Below are positions 1 to 12,275 of a DNA stretch of 64,000 nt, piece after piece. The DNA comes from Acephala macrosclerotiorum (lineage: Eukaryota; Ascomycota; Leotiomycetes; Helotiales; Mollisiaceae): the NCBI GenBank assembly GCA_014904845.1, contig MU119377.1:52562-116561 (forward strand). Direction: 5' to 3'. Positions within the stretch are counted from its first letter, which is position 1. Every line of letters starts with the position of its first letter. The position numbers and the translations under genes were made by a program. The notes under the pieces are model-generated. The model saw nothing but the letters and a program-made list of their open reading frames with translations, was not told the origin of the DNA and made no database searches.

Positions 1-2811
1 AATTTATTAAATATTTTTACGCTTTTTTAATAAATTTCTTTTCTAAATACGATTAGTTTATATTAAACGTTCGAAATAAAAATATGATTACTTTTATAAC
101 TCTATTAAAATTTCTACAAATAATAATATCGTTTTAAAAAATAATTAATTCTATAATTTATTTCGTTCGAATTATTATAATAATTTTAAAAAACGTATTT
201 TTTAAAATCGCAATATTATTTTTGAATAATATAAAAATCAAAAGATTTTATACGAATTACAATAATAAATTAATATTTTTAAAAATTCGTCGATTCGTTT
301 TTGAATATATTTAAAATTTGAATAAAATATTAAATCGAATCGAGAGAATTTAAATTTGTATAGAGTTCAAATTACAATTTTGTTAAAATAGAATTATTAT
401 TGTTGGTTTCGTTTACAGTTTTAAAAGACGTTTTTTTAAAAGTATAAAAATTATTAAAATTTTAAAATAAATTAAATATAATAATATTTTTAAAATCAAA
501 GTTTTTATTGGAATTTGTATTTATTATAAAATATAGATTTAATATTTTGATATTATTATTAAATTATTATATCGATTGATTAAAAAAAACGAATTTTTCG
601 AATAGAGAAAAAAATAGAAAATCGTTATAATATTTTTATAAAACAAATTTACGATAGTTTTAATATTTTATAAAATTTATTACGATTTTGTAAATAAGTA
701 AAAAATAATTATTTTAAATATCGATACTAATTAATAAAAGTATAAAAAAATACTCGATTAGTATAATAACAAAAAACGAAAACGAGTAATTCGATACAAA
801 TTAAAATTTTAAAATATTATTAAATGAAATTATAATACGATAAAAAGAAAATATTGAAAAATTTTAAAATATTTTCGCAAATTACAATTTTGATTATATA
901 ATATTTATTTTATTTTTAAAACGAATATCAATACGTTTGTCGTTTAATTAAATCGAATAATAATAGATTTTTTTAACGTTTTAATTACTCGTTGATTCGT
1001 TTAAATATAATTATTCGATTTCGAAATTAAATATATTAAAAAAAGTATTTATATTACTATAAACGAATTATTCAAAAAACCGCGAATAGAGAACGATTAT
1101 TTAAAAAAAAAAACAAATATTAATAAATTTATTATAATCGAATTTAATTATATTAAAATAATTTTAATTTCGATTAAAAAACGCAAAACTAATTGAAAAA
1201 TTGAAAATAAATCGTTTGTAATTAAAAGTAAATACGTAAAACGAAAATATTTATTTGAATTATTAAATTAAATTTAAAATTTTTTTTTAAACTCAATATT
1301 TTTAATTTTCAATTTTCGATATTAATCGCATTTTTCGTATGCGTCGCATTAATCGCTTTTCTTAAAATCAATAAACTATTAAATAATAATAACGACAATA
1401 ATACTATTTTTTTTTTTAATAATAATTATTCGAATTATTTTTAAAATATTGTTTAATATTTAACAATTTTAAAACAATTAAAATAGTTTTCAAAAATAGA
1501 ATTTCGTAAATTAATTCGAGAATTTATCGATTATAGTATTCGAAATAAAATACTATAAAAAAATTTTATTAAATTTTATTTATTTCGATTTGTTTTAAAC
1601 GATTTAAAATAACGTATAATAATTATAATTAAATTATATAATAAATTCGAATATACTAAAAAAAAAAATACTTATTATCGAATAATTAATCGATATTACT
1701 AAAAAAAATACTATAAAAACGTTCGAGATTTTGTAGTAAATTATAATAATTATTAATATAAAAACAAAAAAAAATACGAGAAAACTTTATATTTCTAAAA
1801 AATAATTTTATTATTTTATTATATTGAAATAAATATAATTAAATTTTTACAATATAAAATGTTCGATAATTTGATTATAATACGAAATGATTTTTTCGAT
1901 TAAATTGAAATTAAATCAATAAAAAATTCGATTTTTAAAAAAATTATTAAATTTATTTACAATAATATTATTTGTAAATACAACGTTTTCGATTATATAA
2001 AATTGAATAAAGAATTTGAATTCAAAAGAATTGTTATCAAGAAATTGAATAAATTTAAAATCAAACGAATTATTATTTTTGTATATAATTCGAAAATAAA
2101 TAAAATAATTAAACGAAAATATTAATTTATTATTATTATATTAATTATTTTGATAAAAAGAAATAAAAAAAGTTGATTAAAATACTTATTAATTATTTTT
2201 TTTGCGAATCGAACGACTATTTATTGATTAATTGAATATACGTTATTTTATATAGTTTATAGTAAAGAAATTATTTTATTTGTTGAGATTCGATTTTTTA
2301 TTTGAAAAATTTTCGATTGAAATAAAATATATAATCGAGTAAAATTTCTTGAGTTGAGAATTAAATAAATTGAAATGCGAAACGAGAACATAGAAAAATC
2401 GAGACTAAAAAAAGAGTATAATTGTAAACAAAACCAAGTATATTTCGACGCTTATTACTAAACACAAAAAAAATCAATTCGAGAAAAAAATTTCGTTTTA
2501 ATATATGATATTAAATTTATTGATTAGAATATGTTTAAAAATATTAAATAATTATATAAATAATTAGATTCATATCGAGTTTATTAAACAAATCAATTGA
2601 AAAGAAATTATTTGCTTGAAAAAGTAAATAGAACAATAATTCGAAAATTATATACTAAAAATCGCTTGAAAAAATTCGTTAAAAGAAATAAATATTAGAA
2701 TTTTCTGAACAATAATAAGAATGAAAATATTGTTGAATTTGTTGATTTCAACGATAATAAAAATACAAATATAAAAAAAAAGACGATTAAAGAATTTCGT
2801 AACAAATAAAA
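1..2811 (+). pseudogene. Gypsy pol remnant (RT end, RNase H, integrase), copy A
   Basis: Translated through its stops, the + strand gives recognisable Ty3/Gypsy pol in order. The RT catalytic pair is at 225-230, where the usual Asp-Asp is now Asn-Asn (AAT AAT). The RT connection motif reads FIGICIYYKI at about 495-533. RNase H/tether follows at about 914-1105 and includes LFDFEIKYI and a KKPR block where SRRPR is usual. Integrase lies at about 1600-2150. The pol tail is at about 2590-2811. Stops fall where Gln or Trp is expected (TAA from CAA, TGA from TGG), and Glu and Asp codons have become Lys and Asn. That pattern is RIP, not random decay. The product cannot be functional. The family assignment rests on remembered motif order, not a search. 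Confidence 0.85.
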
Positions 2812-3341
2812 TATTCAAGAAATTGAAAAAAAAATTGAAATTGTAATTCGTATTTTTAAATTCAATAAAATCGAAAAAAACAAATACATACAATTTTTTG
2901 AAAATTGAATAAATAAAAAGAACTCATTAAACTTCGAAATAATAGCGATTTTTTAATCGAAAAAATTTTTTTTTTTTTTTTTCTATTTACAATAATTTTA
3001 TTTTTTTATCGATTTTTTTTAGAATATTTTTATTTATTTTAACAAATTCTATTTACGCTTTGAAAATTTCACTTTTTTTTTATTATAATCGAAACGATTT
3101 TATTATATAAAAAAACGAAATTATATTATTTTTTTTTTCTTTAGAAAATTTTAAAAAATTCTAATCTTTAAAATCTACAAAAAACATTTCTTAATATATT
3201 TGAATATTTTTAAATATATTTCGATATATTTAAATATATTTTGATTACATTTAATTATATTTAAACTATATAAACGTTTATTAATACAATATTTACTATA
3301 ATTTATAAAAAAACTTTTTTCAATTTTTTTTTTTTTTTTTT

Positions 3342-3351
3342 NNNNNNNNNN
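3342..3351. other. Assembly gap (10 N) after a poly-T run
   Basis: Ten Ns follow a long T homopolymer inside Gypsy copy A. The sequence right after the gap is a tandem duplicate (3352-3624). Copy B has a single uninterrupted version of this place, with a homopolymer run, near 13400-13430. The gap probably marks a scaffolding or polishing join across the homopolymer. Confidence 0.97.
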
Positions 3352-3624
3352 TAAAATATTTTAATTACAATTTTTTAATTTTATATTAATTTAAAAATTA
3401 CAATTTTTTTTTAGTATTATTTATTTCTTTTTTCATTTTTTTAAAATTCTAATTTGTATTACTTTATATACAAACAATTTTTTTTTTTTTTTTTTAAAAT
3501 ATTTTAATTACAATTTTTTAATTTTATATTAATTTAAAAATTACAATTTTTTTTTAGTATTATTTATTTCTTTTTTCATTTTTTTAAAATTCTAATTTGT
3601 ATTACTTTATATACAAACAATTTT
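3352..3624. repeat. 143-bp direct tandem duplication next to the gap
   Basis: The unit beginning TAAAATATTTTAATTAC at 3352 starts again at 3495 and is essentially identical through about 3624, ending in a T run each time. Copies B and C carry this segment once. Removing one 143-bp unit makes copy A (7310 bp) match the corresponding span of copy B (7165 bp) to within a few bases. It is probably an assembly artefact. Confidence 0.85.
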
Positions 3625-4394
3625 ATTAATCGAATATATTTTATTTATTTAAATATTTTGCGACGATTTTTTTTAAAAATTTATATACATTTTTTCTATA
3701 AAAACGATTTATAAGTATTTGTTTTTTTTTATTCTTTTTTTTTTAAAATTTATTTAATATATTTTATAAAAAATCAATATAAAATTGTTTATTTAAAATT
3801 TTTAAAATTTTTTATTCGAAATTAGTATTATAATATTTCAATTATATATATCGATATATTTTAAAGAACTTTTTTCGTAAAAACAAATAAATTTTACAAC
3901 TTTCAATTATTCAAAATACAAAAATATTTATTTACTTTTTTTATGTAATTTTTTTATAAGTATAAAAACTTATAACTTTTTTCGATTTCATTAGTAAATT
4001 TCTTCTTTTCAAATTTATACGTTTTCTATTTTTAAAATTCGATTAATTTATTATATTGTTTTTTTACGTGCAAATTTTACAATTTTAGTTTTTATTTTCG
4101 AAATTTTTACAATATTACTATTATATCTCAAAAAAATATTTTATTAAATTTCGAAAATACAAATCTCACATACAAAAAACAAAACGAAAATAATTATAAT
4201 ACGTTTTTACAAATTGTATAATGCAATTTCAATAATTTATAAGAAATTATTAATAAATTATTATTTAAAAAAAAATAATTGCAATTAATAATATTAATAA
4301 TAAATTTATAAAAACTAAAAATGTAATAAAAAATTTTTTAATTAAATAAAAAGAAAAAATTGAAAATAGTATTATTTTAAAATTTCTAAAAAAA

Positions 4395-4917
4395 TCTTAA
4401 AACAATACATAATTTTAAATAAAAACTTTCTCTTTAAAATAAACAAAATTGAAAAATCGCGTATCGCGTTTTAATAAATTCGATTTAATTTGATTAAAAC
4501 TTTTAATAGTATATTTAAACACTACAATTAAAAAACTTTTTTTCGAGTTCAAATATTTCGACAATTTATTGAAAGTTTTATTAATAGATTTTACAATAAA
4601 TATATATACTAAAAACTCAAACAAATATTCCATATAAAGCGTTTTGTATTTCGCGAAATTATTAGAATTATTAATATAATTATTATCGAAAAAAACAAAA
4701 TTTATAGTACATTATTTATAAAAATACTTTTTCGATTTATCGATTACAAAAAAACGTTAATATATTTAAAAAATACGAACAATAATCTAATAATTACAAA
4801 TTTAAATAAAATAAACTTAAAAAAATTGCGTTTTATTTTCTATTTTTACGAACTTTTAATAATTAAAAAATATATTAAAAAACTTTTCTCGATCTTTGCA
4901 AATAAATCTAGAAAATA
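4395..4917 (+). pseudogene. Accessory ORF remnant downstream of Gypsy pol (copy A)
   Basis: On the sense strand a reading frame with several RIP-type stops ends at TAA 4915-4917. Near its C-terminus it reads NLIITNLNKINLKKLRFIF and then KKLFSIFANKSRK. The same frame, with the same stop, is open in copy B as a 97-codon ORF (11982-12275, minus). Changes between the copies are single transitions, such as Lys/Glu and Tyr/Cys swaps. Upstream residues (FRVQIFRQFIES and neighbours) continue coherently in the same frame. I do not recognise the protein. It lies outside pol and could be an extra ORF carried by this element. Confidence 0.5.
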
Positions 4918-6356
4918 ACTAGTCGTTACTATTAGTAATATAAACATTTAAAGTACTAAATCTCAAAAAACTACTAATATTAATACTTTATTTTTTTAAA
5001 CAATTTCATTAATTGACAATAACGACAACGACAACAATAACGACAATAACAATATTACTATTATTAACTTTTTCGTGTAAAATTTTTTGCTTCTTTAAAG
5101 TCTTTAAATTTCTCGAGTTTTTCAATTCGCTCTTTTTTTTACTTCAATTTCTACGCCAATCAAACTCAAAAAATCTATTATCAATAATAAAAAATACTAC
5201 AATATATTTATATTTACATCAAAAAAACATAAAACTATTATTATTTTATTACAATTTAATATTACTTTATCTCAATCAATTCGCGAATCTCAATCAAATA
5301 ATATATACTCGATAATTGATTATACGTACAATATAAACAATACTTAAAAATCAAATGTTACTTTTTTTAATATTTTAAATTTTATTAATCGCATTAAAAT
5401 TTTAAATACTATTTATAATATTTACAAATATTCGTTTATTGAGCAATTTTATCGAGTTTATTATATAACGCTTTATAAAAATCTCGATTTGTATTTTGAA
5501 AACAACAAAAAATAAATTGAAATTATAAAAATACGATTATTTAAAATTTATAAATTGTATATTGAAAATTTTTTTTTTTAATTCGCTTAAATTAATTTTA
5601 ATACTTGTTTTTAATTTATAAATATTTTTACTATTTTTTAATATAAACAAAAAACGCTAACAAAAAATCGATTTCAATTTTCGCGAGTTTTTATCGTTTT
5701 TACGTTTGTTTTTTCAATTAAATCGTTTATTAATTTGAAAATTGTAATAATTTTTATTTTGTAAGATTTTTTCAAATAAATGAAAAAAAAAAATATTTTA
5801 TTATTTTTTTTTTAAAGAAATTAATATATTGAAATTTTATTATTAATGAATTTTTTTTAGTGAATTTTTTTTTCTATACAATGTGTACTTTTTTTTTATT
5901 GTTTAATTTTTGTAAATAGATTTTAAATTGTAATTATTATTTTATCGATTTTCTAAGAATTATTTTCTTTATTTTATTGTTTTTTTTCAAATTATTAAAT
6001 TTTATTAAAACGATAAAATTGATCAATTTTTCTATGAAAAAAAAATGAATATATTTTAAGATTTAAACTTATTATACGTTAAATTTTTTTTTTTTGATAA
6101 ATTTCAAATAATTTATTTGCGATTCAACGATTATAAAAAAACGATAAATTGATTATTTTAATTTTTTAAAAGAATTATTTAAATAAATCTTTTTTTTAAT
6201 ACTAAAAATCGAATTTTAATTAGAGATTTTTTGAAATAAACTCAATCAAATATTATAAAAAAAGAATCTCAAAAATTGAAATTATATATTTACAAAATAA
6301 AAACTTTTATCAATCGAAAATACATTGAAAATTTTAAAAACTTTAATCTTTTTACT

Positions 6357-6599
6357 TTATTTCTCGTGAGTTTAATATTTATTAATACTAACAAAAAAAT
6401 TATCGATAATACTATTTACGAAAAACTCAAAAAAATTTATAACAAACTTTAAACTTTTTTCAAAAATCGATTTCAAGAATTTTCTAACGACAAATTTTTT
6501 CTCGATAATATTTAATTTAAAAAAATCGATACAATTTTCAATATAATTCACTACGCGAAATCTTTAAATTACTTTATTATTCGATATAAAATTTTCTAA
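6357..6599 (+). pseudogene. Second accessory coding remnant near the Gypsy 3' end (copy A)
   Basis: A hydrophilic frame of about 80 codons reads IIDNTIYEKLKKIYNKL and then FFKNRFQEFSNDKFFLDNI, ending at TAA 6597. Copy B minus 10298-10540 has the same frame with residues restored at several RIP sites (for example KLKEIDNKL, and Gln where copy A has a stop). The composition looks coding, not like AT-rich noise. Function is unknown. It could be the continuation of the upstream accessory ORF or a separate one. Confidence 0.4.
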
Positions 6600-7052
6600 T
6601 AATTAAATTATTAAAACTCGTTTAATAATAAATATTTATATACTTATTAATAAAAATAAACTATAATTCAAATCAAATTAATTTTTCAATATTTTAAAAT
6701 AAAAAAAATAGAAATATTTTTTAATAATAAATTTTTCTTTAAATACAAAACTAAAAAATTAATAGCGTTTATAGAAAATAATTAAAAATATTTAATTATT
6801 TCTAATAATAAATCTAAATTTAAAATTCGTTTACTTTTTTTCTTTTTACTAAATTCTAAAAAGAAAAAAAAACAAACTGTAAAAAAGTTTAATACTAATA
6901 AAAATATTGAGAAAACTACTAGATTCTTAGAAAAAAATAATAATAATTTAAAAAATTTCAAACTTTGAATTCTTTGTTTAAAGCGAGTCTTTTTTCTTTT
7001 TTTAACTCTTTTTTTCGAGACTCGAAACGAGCTCGTTATATAGAGAAACGAT

Positions 7053-7310
7053 TGTAATAAACTATATATTTTCTTTTCAAAAATCCTTATAAATAGCTAA
7101 TTTCGAAAGTAGTACTAATCACGTGTTTTCTAGTACATAAAGAGTTTTCGCTCACTATAAACTAATCAATAACTCTTTCTATTTCTACTTTGATTGATTG
7201 ATTGATTAATTTACGAATTGCGAATTACTTCGAATAAATCTAATCCACTGATTAAAACGAATTGATCTACAATTGAACTTTTTTGCTTTGTATTTTATTG
7301 TTTTTCTATA
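7053..7310 (+). repeat. 3' LTR of Gypsy copy A
   Basis: A block of about 258 bp starting TGTAATAA and ending TTCTATA. It matches 9590-9848 and 21455-21713 in reverse complement and, more degraded, about 26416-26626. Termini TGTA..CTATA are consistent with an original TG..CA LTR after RIP. A purine-rich stretch (ATAGAGAAACGAT) directly upstream could be the polypurine tract. Confidence 0.85.
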
Positions 7311-9589
7311 ATAATTTTTATAATATATTAATTCGATTTATATTAAATATTATTAAATAAATATAAAATTATTAATTAATTTATAAAAAAAATTTTAATA
7401 ATAAAAATATATATAAATTTATTTAATTATATATTTAAATAATTAATTAAATAAAACAAATTAAATAAATAATATTAAAAATACAAATTTATAAAAAAAA
7501 ATTTAATATATATTAAAAAACGAATTTTTAAAAAAATTAATTTATAATTATAATAAAATATACGAAAAAACAATTATTATATAAAAATATAATATAATAA
7601 TTATTATATAATAAAATTAATAATTTAAAATATTCGAAAATTTAATAAAAATATTTAAATATTATAATATAAAAAATGATTTTAAACGTAATTAATAATT
7701 TTTTATTTTTTATTTTATTTAAATTATTTATAAAAATTTTTTAATAAAAAATATATATAATTATTAAAAAATTTATATCGAATTTTAAATTTTAATTTTA
7801 CGTATTATTTAAATTTAAAAAATTCAATAAATATTTATAATAAAACTTTTAATTCAAATAATTTAATTTTATTAAAAAATTAAAATTTTTTTTTTTATAT
7901 ATTATTTAATAATTTAAAAATCGGTTTAAATATTAATATTATAAAAATATTTTGAAAATTAAATAATATTATAATTTTTATAAATTAAAATTAAAATTAA
8001 ATTATATTTTTATAAAATATAAATAAAAAAAAATATAATAATATAAAAAAAATCGCATATAAAATTTTATATAATTTAATATTAATTAAATCTTTATAAA
8101 ATATATAATTAATCGTTTAAAAAAATATAATAAAAATTAATATTATATATAATAATTAATAAAACGAATAATATTATTTTAAATAAATAAAAAAAAACGA
8201 TTTTTATATTAATTATTTTTAATAAATTATTATTTATTTATAAATAAAATATTAAAAAAACGATTAATAATATTATAATTTTTAAAATATTAATCGATTT
8301 TTATAATTATTTATATTTAAAAAAAAAATATTAATATAATTATATTATAAAATAAATAATTAAAAAATTAAAAAATTTTAATTTTAATTTTAATTTTAAA
8401 AATATATTTTTAATAATAATAATATTAATATTTAAAATTTTAATAAAAAATATAAATAAAAAAAAATATTTAAAAATCGAATTATAATAATAAATTTTAT
8501 AAAACGTTTAAAATAAAATATAAAATATTAAAATAATAATTTAATATTAAAAATCAAAATTTTATTAATAAAATATTATTATAAAAACTTTTTAAAAATA
8601 TAATATTATTTTTAAAAATTTAAAATAAATAAAAATTATTAATTATTTATTATTATTAAATAAAATTTTAAATTCGTTAAAATAATAATTATAAAAATAA
8701 AATTTAAATATAAAATAAAATATAAATTTTTTTTTTTTTTTATAAATAATATAAAAATAATAATTTATAAAATAATATATTTTAAAATTTTAAAATTTTT
8801 AATTTTATTTATACGATTATAATTATTTTTTTTTTTAAAAATTTATTTGTATTATATTATTAAAAATTATTATATTTATATATATTTTTAAATTAAAAAA
8901 AAAAAATATAACGCGAAAAATTAAATAATAATATTATTAAAAAAATAATATAATATTAAAATTCGCGAATAATTTTTATATTTTATTTTTAATTTTTTAT
9001 AATATATTTATAATATTATTTTATATAAAATAAATATTATTAATTTTAAAAAAAAATATAAAAAAAATAATATAAAAAATAAAAATTTAAATAAAAAAAC
9101 TTTTAATAAAAAAAAACGAAATTAAAAAAAATTTAAATAAAAAAAATAATTTTAATTTAAAATTATTTAATATAAATATTAAAATAATATATAAATTTAA
9201 ATTGAAAAAAGTACAATTTATTAATTTAATTAATAAAATTAAAATTTTTTTAAAAAATAAAAAAATTAATTTAAATAATTTAAAACGTAAAAAATATTTT
9301 AAAAATATATTAAAAAATATATAAAATATTAATTATTATAAATCGTTGTAATATTAAAAAATTATAATTTATTTTTAAATAATTAATATTTTTATTTATT
9401 AAAAATTAATTATAAATATTTAATTATAATTTTTTTTTTAAAATTTATAAAAATATTAATTTATTTATTTATATTAAAATAATTCAATATATAATATAAT
9501 AAAAAAAAATTATTTTTAATTATAATAAAAATATTTTAAAAATAATTCGATTATAAAATACTTAAAAAAAATTTATTAAAAATTATTAA
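7311..9589 (+). mobile_element. Gypsy copy C, left part (5' half, heavily decayed)
   Basis: Despite extreme AT content, anchors match the 5' half of copy B in reverse complement. About 7555-7900 matches about 20030-19680. About 8909-8990 (AACGCG.. and AATTCGCGAA) matches about 17862-17780. The last 80 bp match the sequence just beyond 16900. Order and spacing are collinear, so this is a gene-length piece of the same element. It is about one third shorter than the matching span of copy B, through many small deletions. It is continued by 21714-26626 on the other side of copy B. The left end at 7311 is set by copy A. No open reading frame survives. Confidence 0.8.
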
Positions 9590-9848
9590 TATAAAAAAGC
9601 AATAAAATACAAAGTAAAAAAGTTTAATTGTAAATTAATTCGTTTTAATTAGTAGACTAAATTTATTCGAAGTAATTCGTAATTCGTAAATCAATCAATC
9701 AATTAATTAAAGTAAAAATAGAAAAAGTTGTTAATTAGTCTATAGTGAACGAAAACTCTTTATATACTAAAAAATACGTAATTAGTACTACCTTTGAAAC
9801 TAGCTATTTACAAAGATTTTTGAAAAGAAAGTATATAGTCTTACTATA
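9590..9848 (-). repeat. 3' LTR of Gypsy copy B
   Basis: Reverse complement of 7053-7310 and parallel to 21455-21713. Outer end TATAAAAAAG and inner end TTACTATA correspond to mutated TG..CA termini. Inside it is a run of CAATCAAT-type tetranucleotide repeats (about 9690-9710) shared with the other LTR copies. Confidence 0.85.
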
Positions 9849-10297
9849 ATCGTCTTTTTATATGACGAACTCGTTTTAAGTCTCGAAAAAAAAAACTAGA
9901 AAAAAAGAAAAAATTTGCTTTAAATAAAGAATTCAAAGTTCGAAATCTTTCAAATTATTATCGTTTTTTTTCAAAAATCTAATAGTTTTCTCAATATCTC
10001 TATTAGTACTAAGTTTTTTTATAGTCTATTTTTTTTTTTTTTTAAAATTTAATAAAAAAAAAAAAATAAACGAATTTCAAACTTAAATTTATCGTTAAAA
10101 ATAATCAAATACTTTTAATTATTTTCTATAATCGTTATTAATTTTTTAGTCTCGCATTTAAAAAAAAATTTATTACTAGAAAATATTTTTATTTCTTTTA
10201 TTTTAAAATATCGAAAAATTAATTTGATTTGAATTATAATTTGTTTTTACTAATAAGTATATAAATGTTTATTATTAGACGAGTTTTAGTAGTTTAA

Positions 10298-10540
10298 TTA
10301 TTGAGAAATCTTATATCGAATAATAGAGTAGTCTAAGAATTTCGCGCAATAAATTATATTGAAAATTGCATCGATTTTTTTAAATTGAATATTATCGAGA
10401 AAAAATTCGTTATTAAAAAGTTCTTGAAATCGATTTTCGAAAAAAGTTCAAAGTTTGTTATCAATTTCTTTGAGTTTTTCGTAGATAATATCGCCAATGA
10501 TTCTTTTACTAGTATTAATAAGTACTAAATTTATAGAGAG
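10298..10540 (-). pseudogene. Second accessory coding remnant, copy B
   Basis: Minus-strand counterpart of 6357-6599. It reads RIIGDIIYEKLKEIDNKL, a TGA where Trp may have stood, then NRFQELFNNEFFLDNIQF and on to the stop at 10298. Better preserved than copy A (Gln retained where copy A has TAA). No family recognised. Support comes from the shared frame and shared stop region between two independently mutated copies. Confidence 0.4.
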
Positions 10541-11981
10541 TAAAATAAAAAAACTAAAATTCTTGGAATTTTCAACGTATTTTCGATCGACAAAAGTCTT
10601 TATTTTGTAGACGTGCAATTTTAATTCTTAAAATTCTTTTTCTACAATATTTGATTAAATTTATTTTAAGAGATTTTTAATTAAAATTCGATTTTCAATA
10701 TTAAAAAAAAGATTTATTCAAGTAATTTCTTTAGAAAATCGAAATAATTAATTTATCGTTTTTTTATAATCATTAAACCGCGAATAAATTATTTAAAATT
10801 TACTAAAAAAAAAAAATTCAATATACAATAAATTTAAGTCTTAGAATATATTCATTTCTTTTTCGTAGAAAAATTGATCAATTTTGTCGTTTTAATAAAA
10901 TCTAATAAACTGAGAAAAAGTAACGAAATAAAAAAAGTAATTTTTAAAAAATCGATAAAATAATAATTACAATTTGAAGTCCGTTTACAAGAATTGAACG
11001 ATAAAAAAAAAATACGTATTGTATAAAAAAAAAAATTCGCTAAAAAAAGTTCGTTAGTAATAAAATTTCAATATATTAATTTTTTTAAGAAAAAACGACA
11101 AAATATTCTTTTTTTTCGTTTATTTAAAAAAATTTTACAAAATAAAAATTATTACAATCTTTAAATCAATAAACGATTTAATCGAAAAAATAAACGTAAA
11201 AACGACAAAAGTTTACGAGAATTAAAATCGATCTTTTGTTAGCGTTTTCTATTTATATTGAAAAATAGTAAAAACATTTATAAACTAAAAACGAGTATTA
11301 AAATAAATTCAAATAAATCGAAAATTTTTTCTTTCAATATACAATTTATAAATTTTAAATAATCGTATTTTTATAATTTCAATTTGTTTTCTATCGTTTT
11401 CAAAGTATAAATCGAGATTTTCACAAAGCGTTATACAATAAACTCGATAAAATTATTCAATAAACGAGTATTTGTAAATATTGTAAATAGTACTTAAAAT
11501 TTCAATGCGATTAGTAAAATTCAAAATATCAAAAAAAAATAACGTTTGATTTTTAAATACTGTTTATATTGTACGCGTAATTAATTATCGAGTGTATATT
11601 ATTTAATCGAAACTCGCGAATTGATCGAAATAAAGTAGTATTAAACTGCGATAAAATAGTAATAGTTTTGTATTTCTTTGATATAAATATAAACATATTG
11701 TAGTATTTTTTATTATTAGTAGTAAATTTTTTGAGTTTAATTGACGTAAAAATCGAAACGAAAAAAAAAACGAATTGAAAAATTCGAAAAATTTAAAAAA
11801 TCTAAAGAAATAAAGAGTTTTATATAGAAAGACTAATAATAGTAATATTGTTATTGTCGTTATCGTTATCGTTGTCGTTATTATCAATTAACGAAATTAT
11901 TTAAAAAAATAAAATATTAGTATTAGTAGTTTTTTGAGATTTAGTACTTCGAATATTTATACTACTAATAGCGACGATCGA

Positions 11982-12275
11982 TTATTTTTTAGATTCATTT
12001 GCAAAAATCGAAAAAAGTTTTTTAGTATATTTTTTAATTATTAAAAATTCACAAAAGTAGAAAATAAAACGCAATTTTTTCAAGTTTATTTTATTCAAAT
12101 TTGTAATTATTAAATTATTGCTCGCATTTTTCAAATATATTAATACTTTTTTACAATCGATAAATCGAAAAAATATTCTTATAAATAGTGTATTATAGAC
12201 TTTGTTTCTTTTAATAATAACTATATTAATAATTTTAATAATTTCACGAAACGTAAAACGTTTTATATAGAACAT
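11982..12275 (-). pseudogene. Accessory ORF remnant downstream of pol, copy B (97 codons still open)
   Basis: The longest frame left in the 3' region of copy B, ending KKLFSIFANESKK before the stop. Copy A has the same frame ending with the same stop codon (4917). The two differ by transitions only over this stretch. It lies about 1.7 kb past the end of pol and about 2.1 kb before the 3' LTR. I see no zinc knuckle, RT or integrase motif. An envelope-like or other third ORF cannot be told apart from sequence alone. The ATG at 12275 is probably not the original start, since the coherent frame extends upstream through stops. Confidence 0.5.

Larger units (their letters stand above)
1..7310 (+). 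mobile_element. Ty3/Gypsy LTR retroelement, copy A (3' 7.3 kb; 5' part lies before the window)
   Basis: This stretch is the reverse complement, base by base with scattered transitions, of 9590-16754. It therefore holds the 3' 7.2 kb of the element that is complete in copy B. Reading + it contains the end of reverse transcriptase, RNase H, integrase, about 4 kb of extra sequence with further coding remnants, and a 3' LTR at 7053-7310. Differences from copy B are mostly C/T and G/A, as expected of RIP. Copy A is less decayed than copy C and still has some non-CpG cytosines. It was inserted into, or truncates, copy C, whose 5' half starts at 7311. The gap at 3342-3351 lies inside it. Confidence 0.9.

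Noticed and set aside
2648..2893. 81-codon minus ORF, Phe/Ile/Asn-rich
   Set aside because: Antisense to the pol tail of Gypsy copy A; the composition is just the complement of AT-rich coding sequence.
5013..5315. 100-codon plus ORF with a Thr/Ile/Leu-rich start, with a counterpart at 11603-11887 minus
   Set aside because: Shared between Gypsy copies A and B, but the start is a low-complexity CAA/ACA-type repeat. Another frame gives an Asn/Asp tract, so which frame was coding is unclear.
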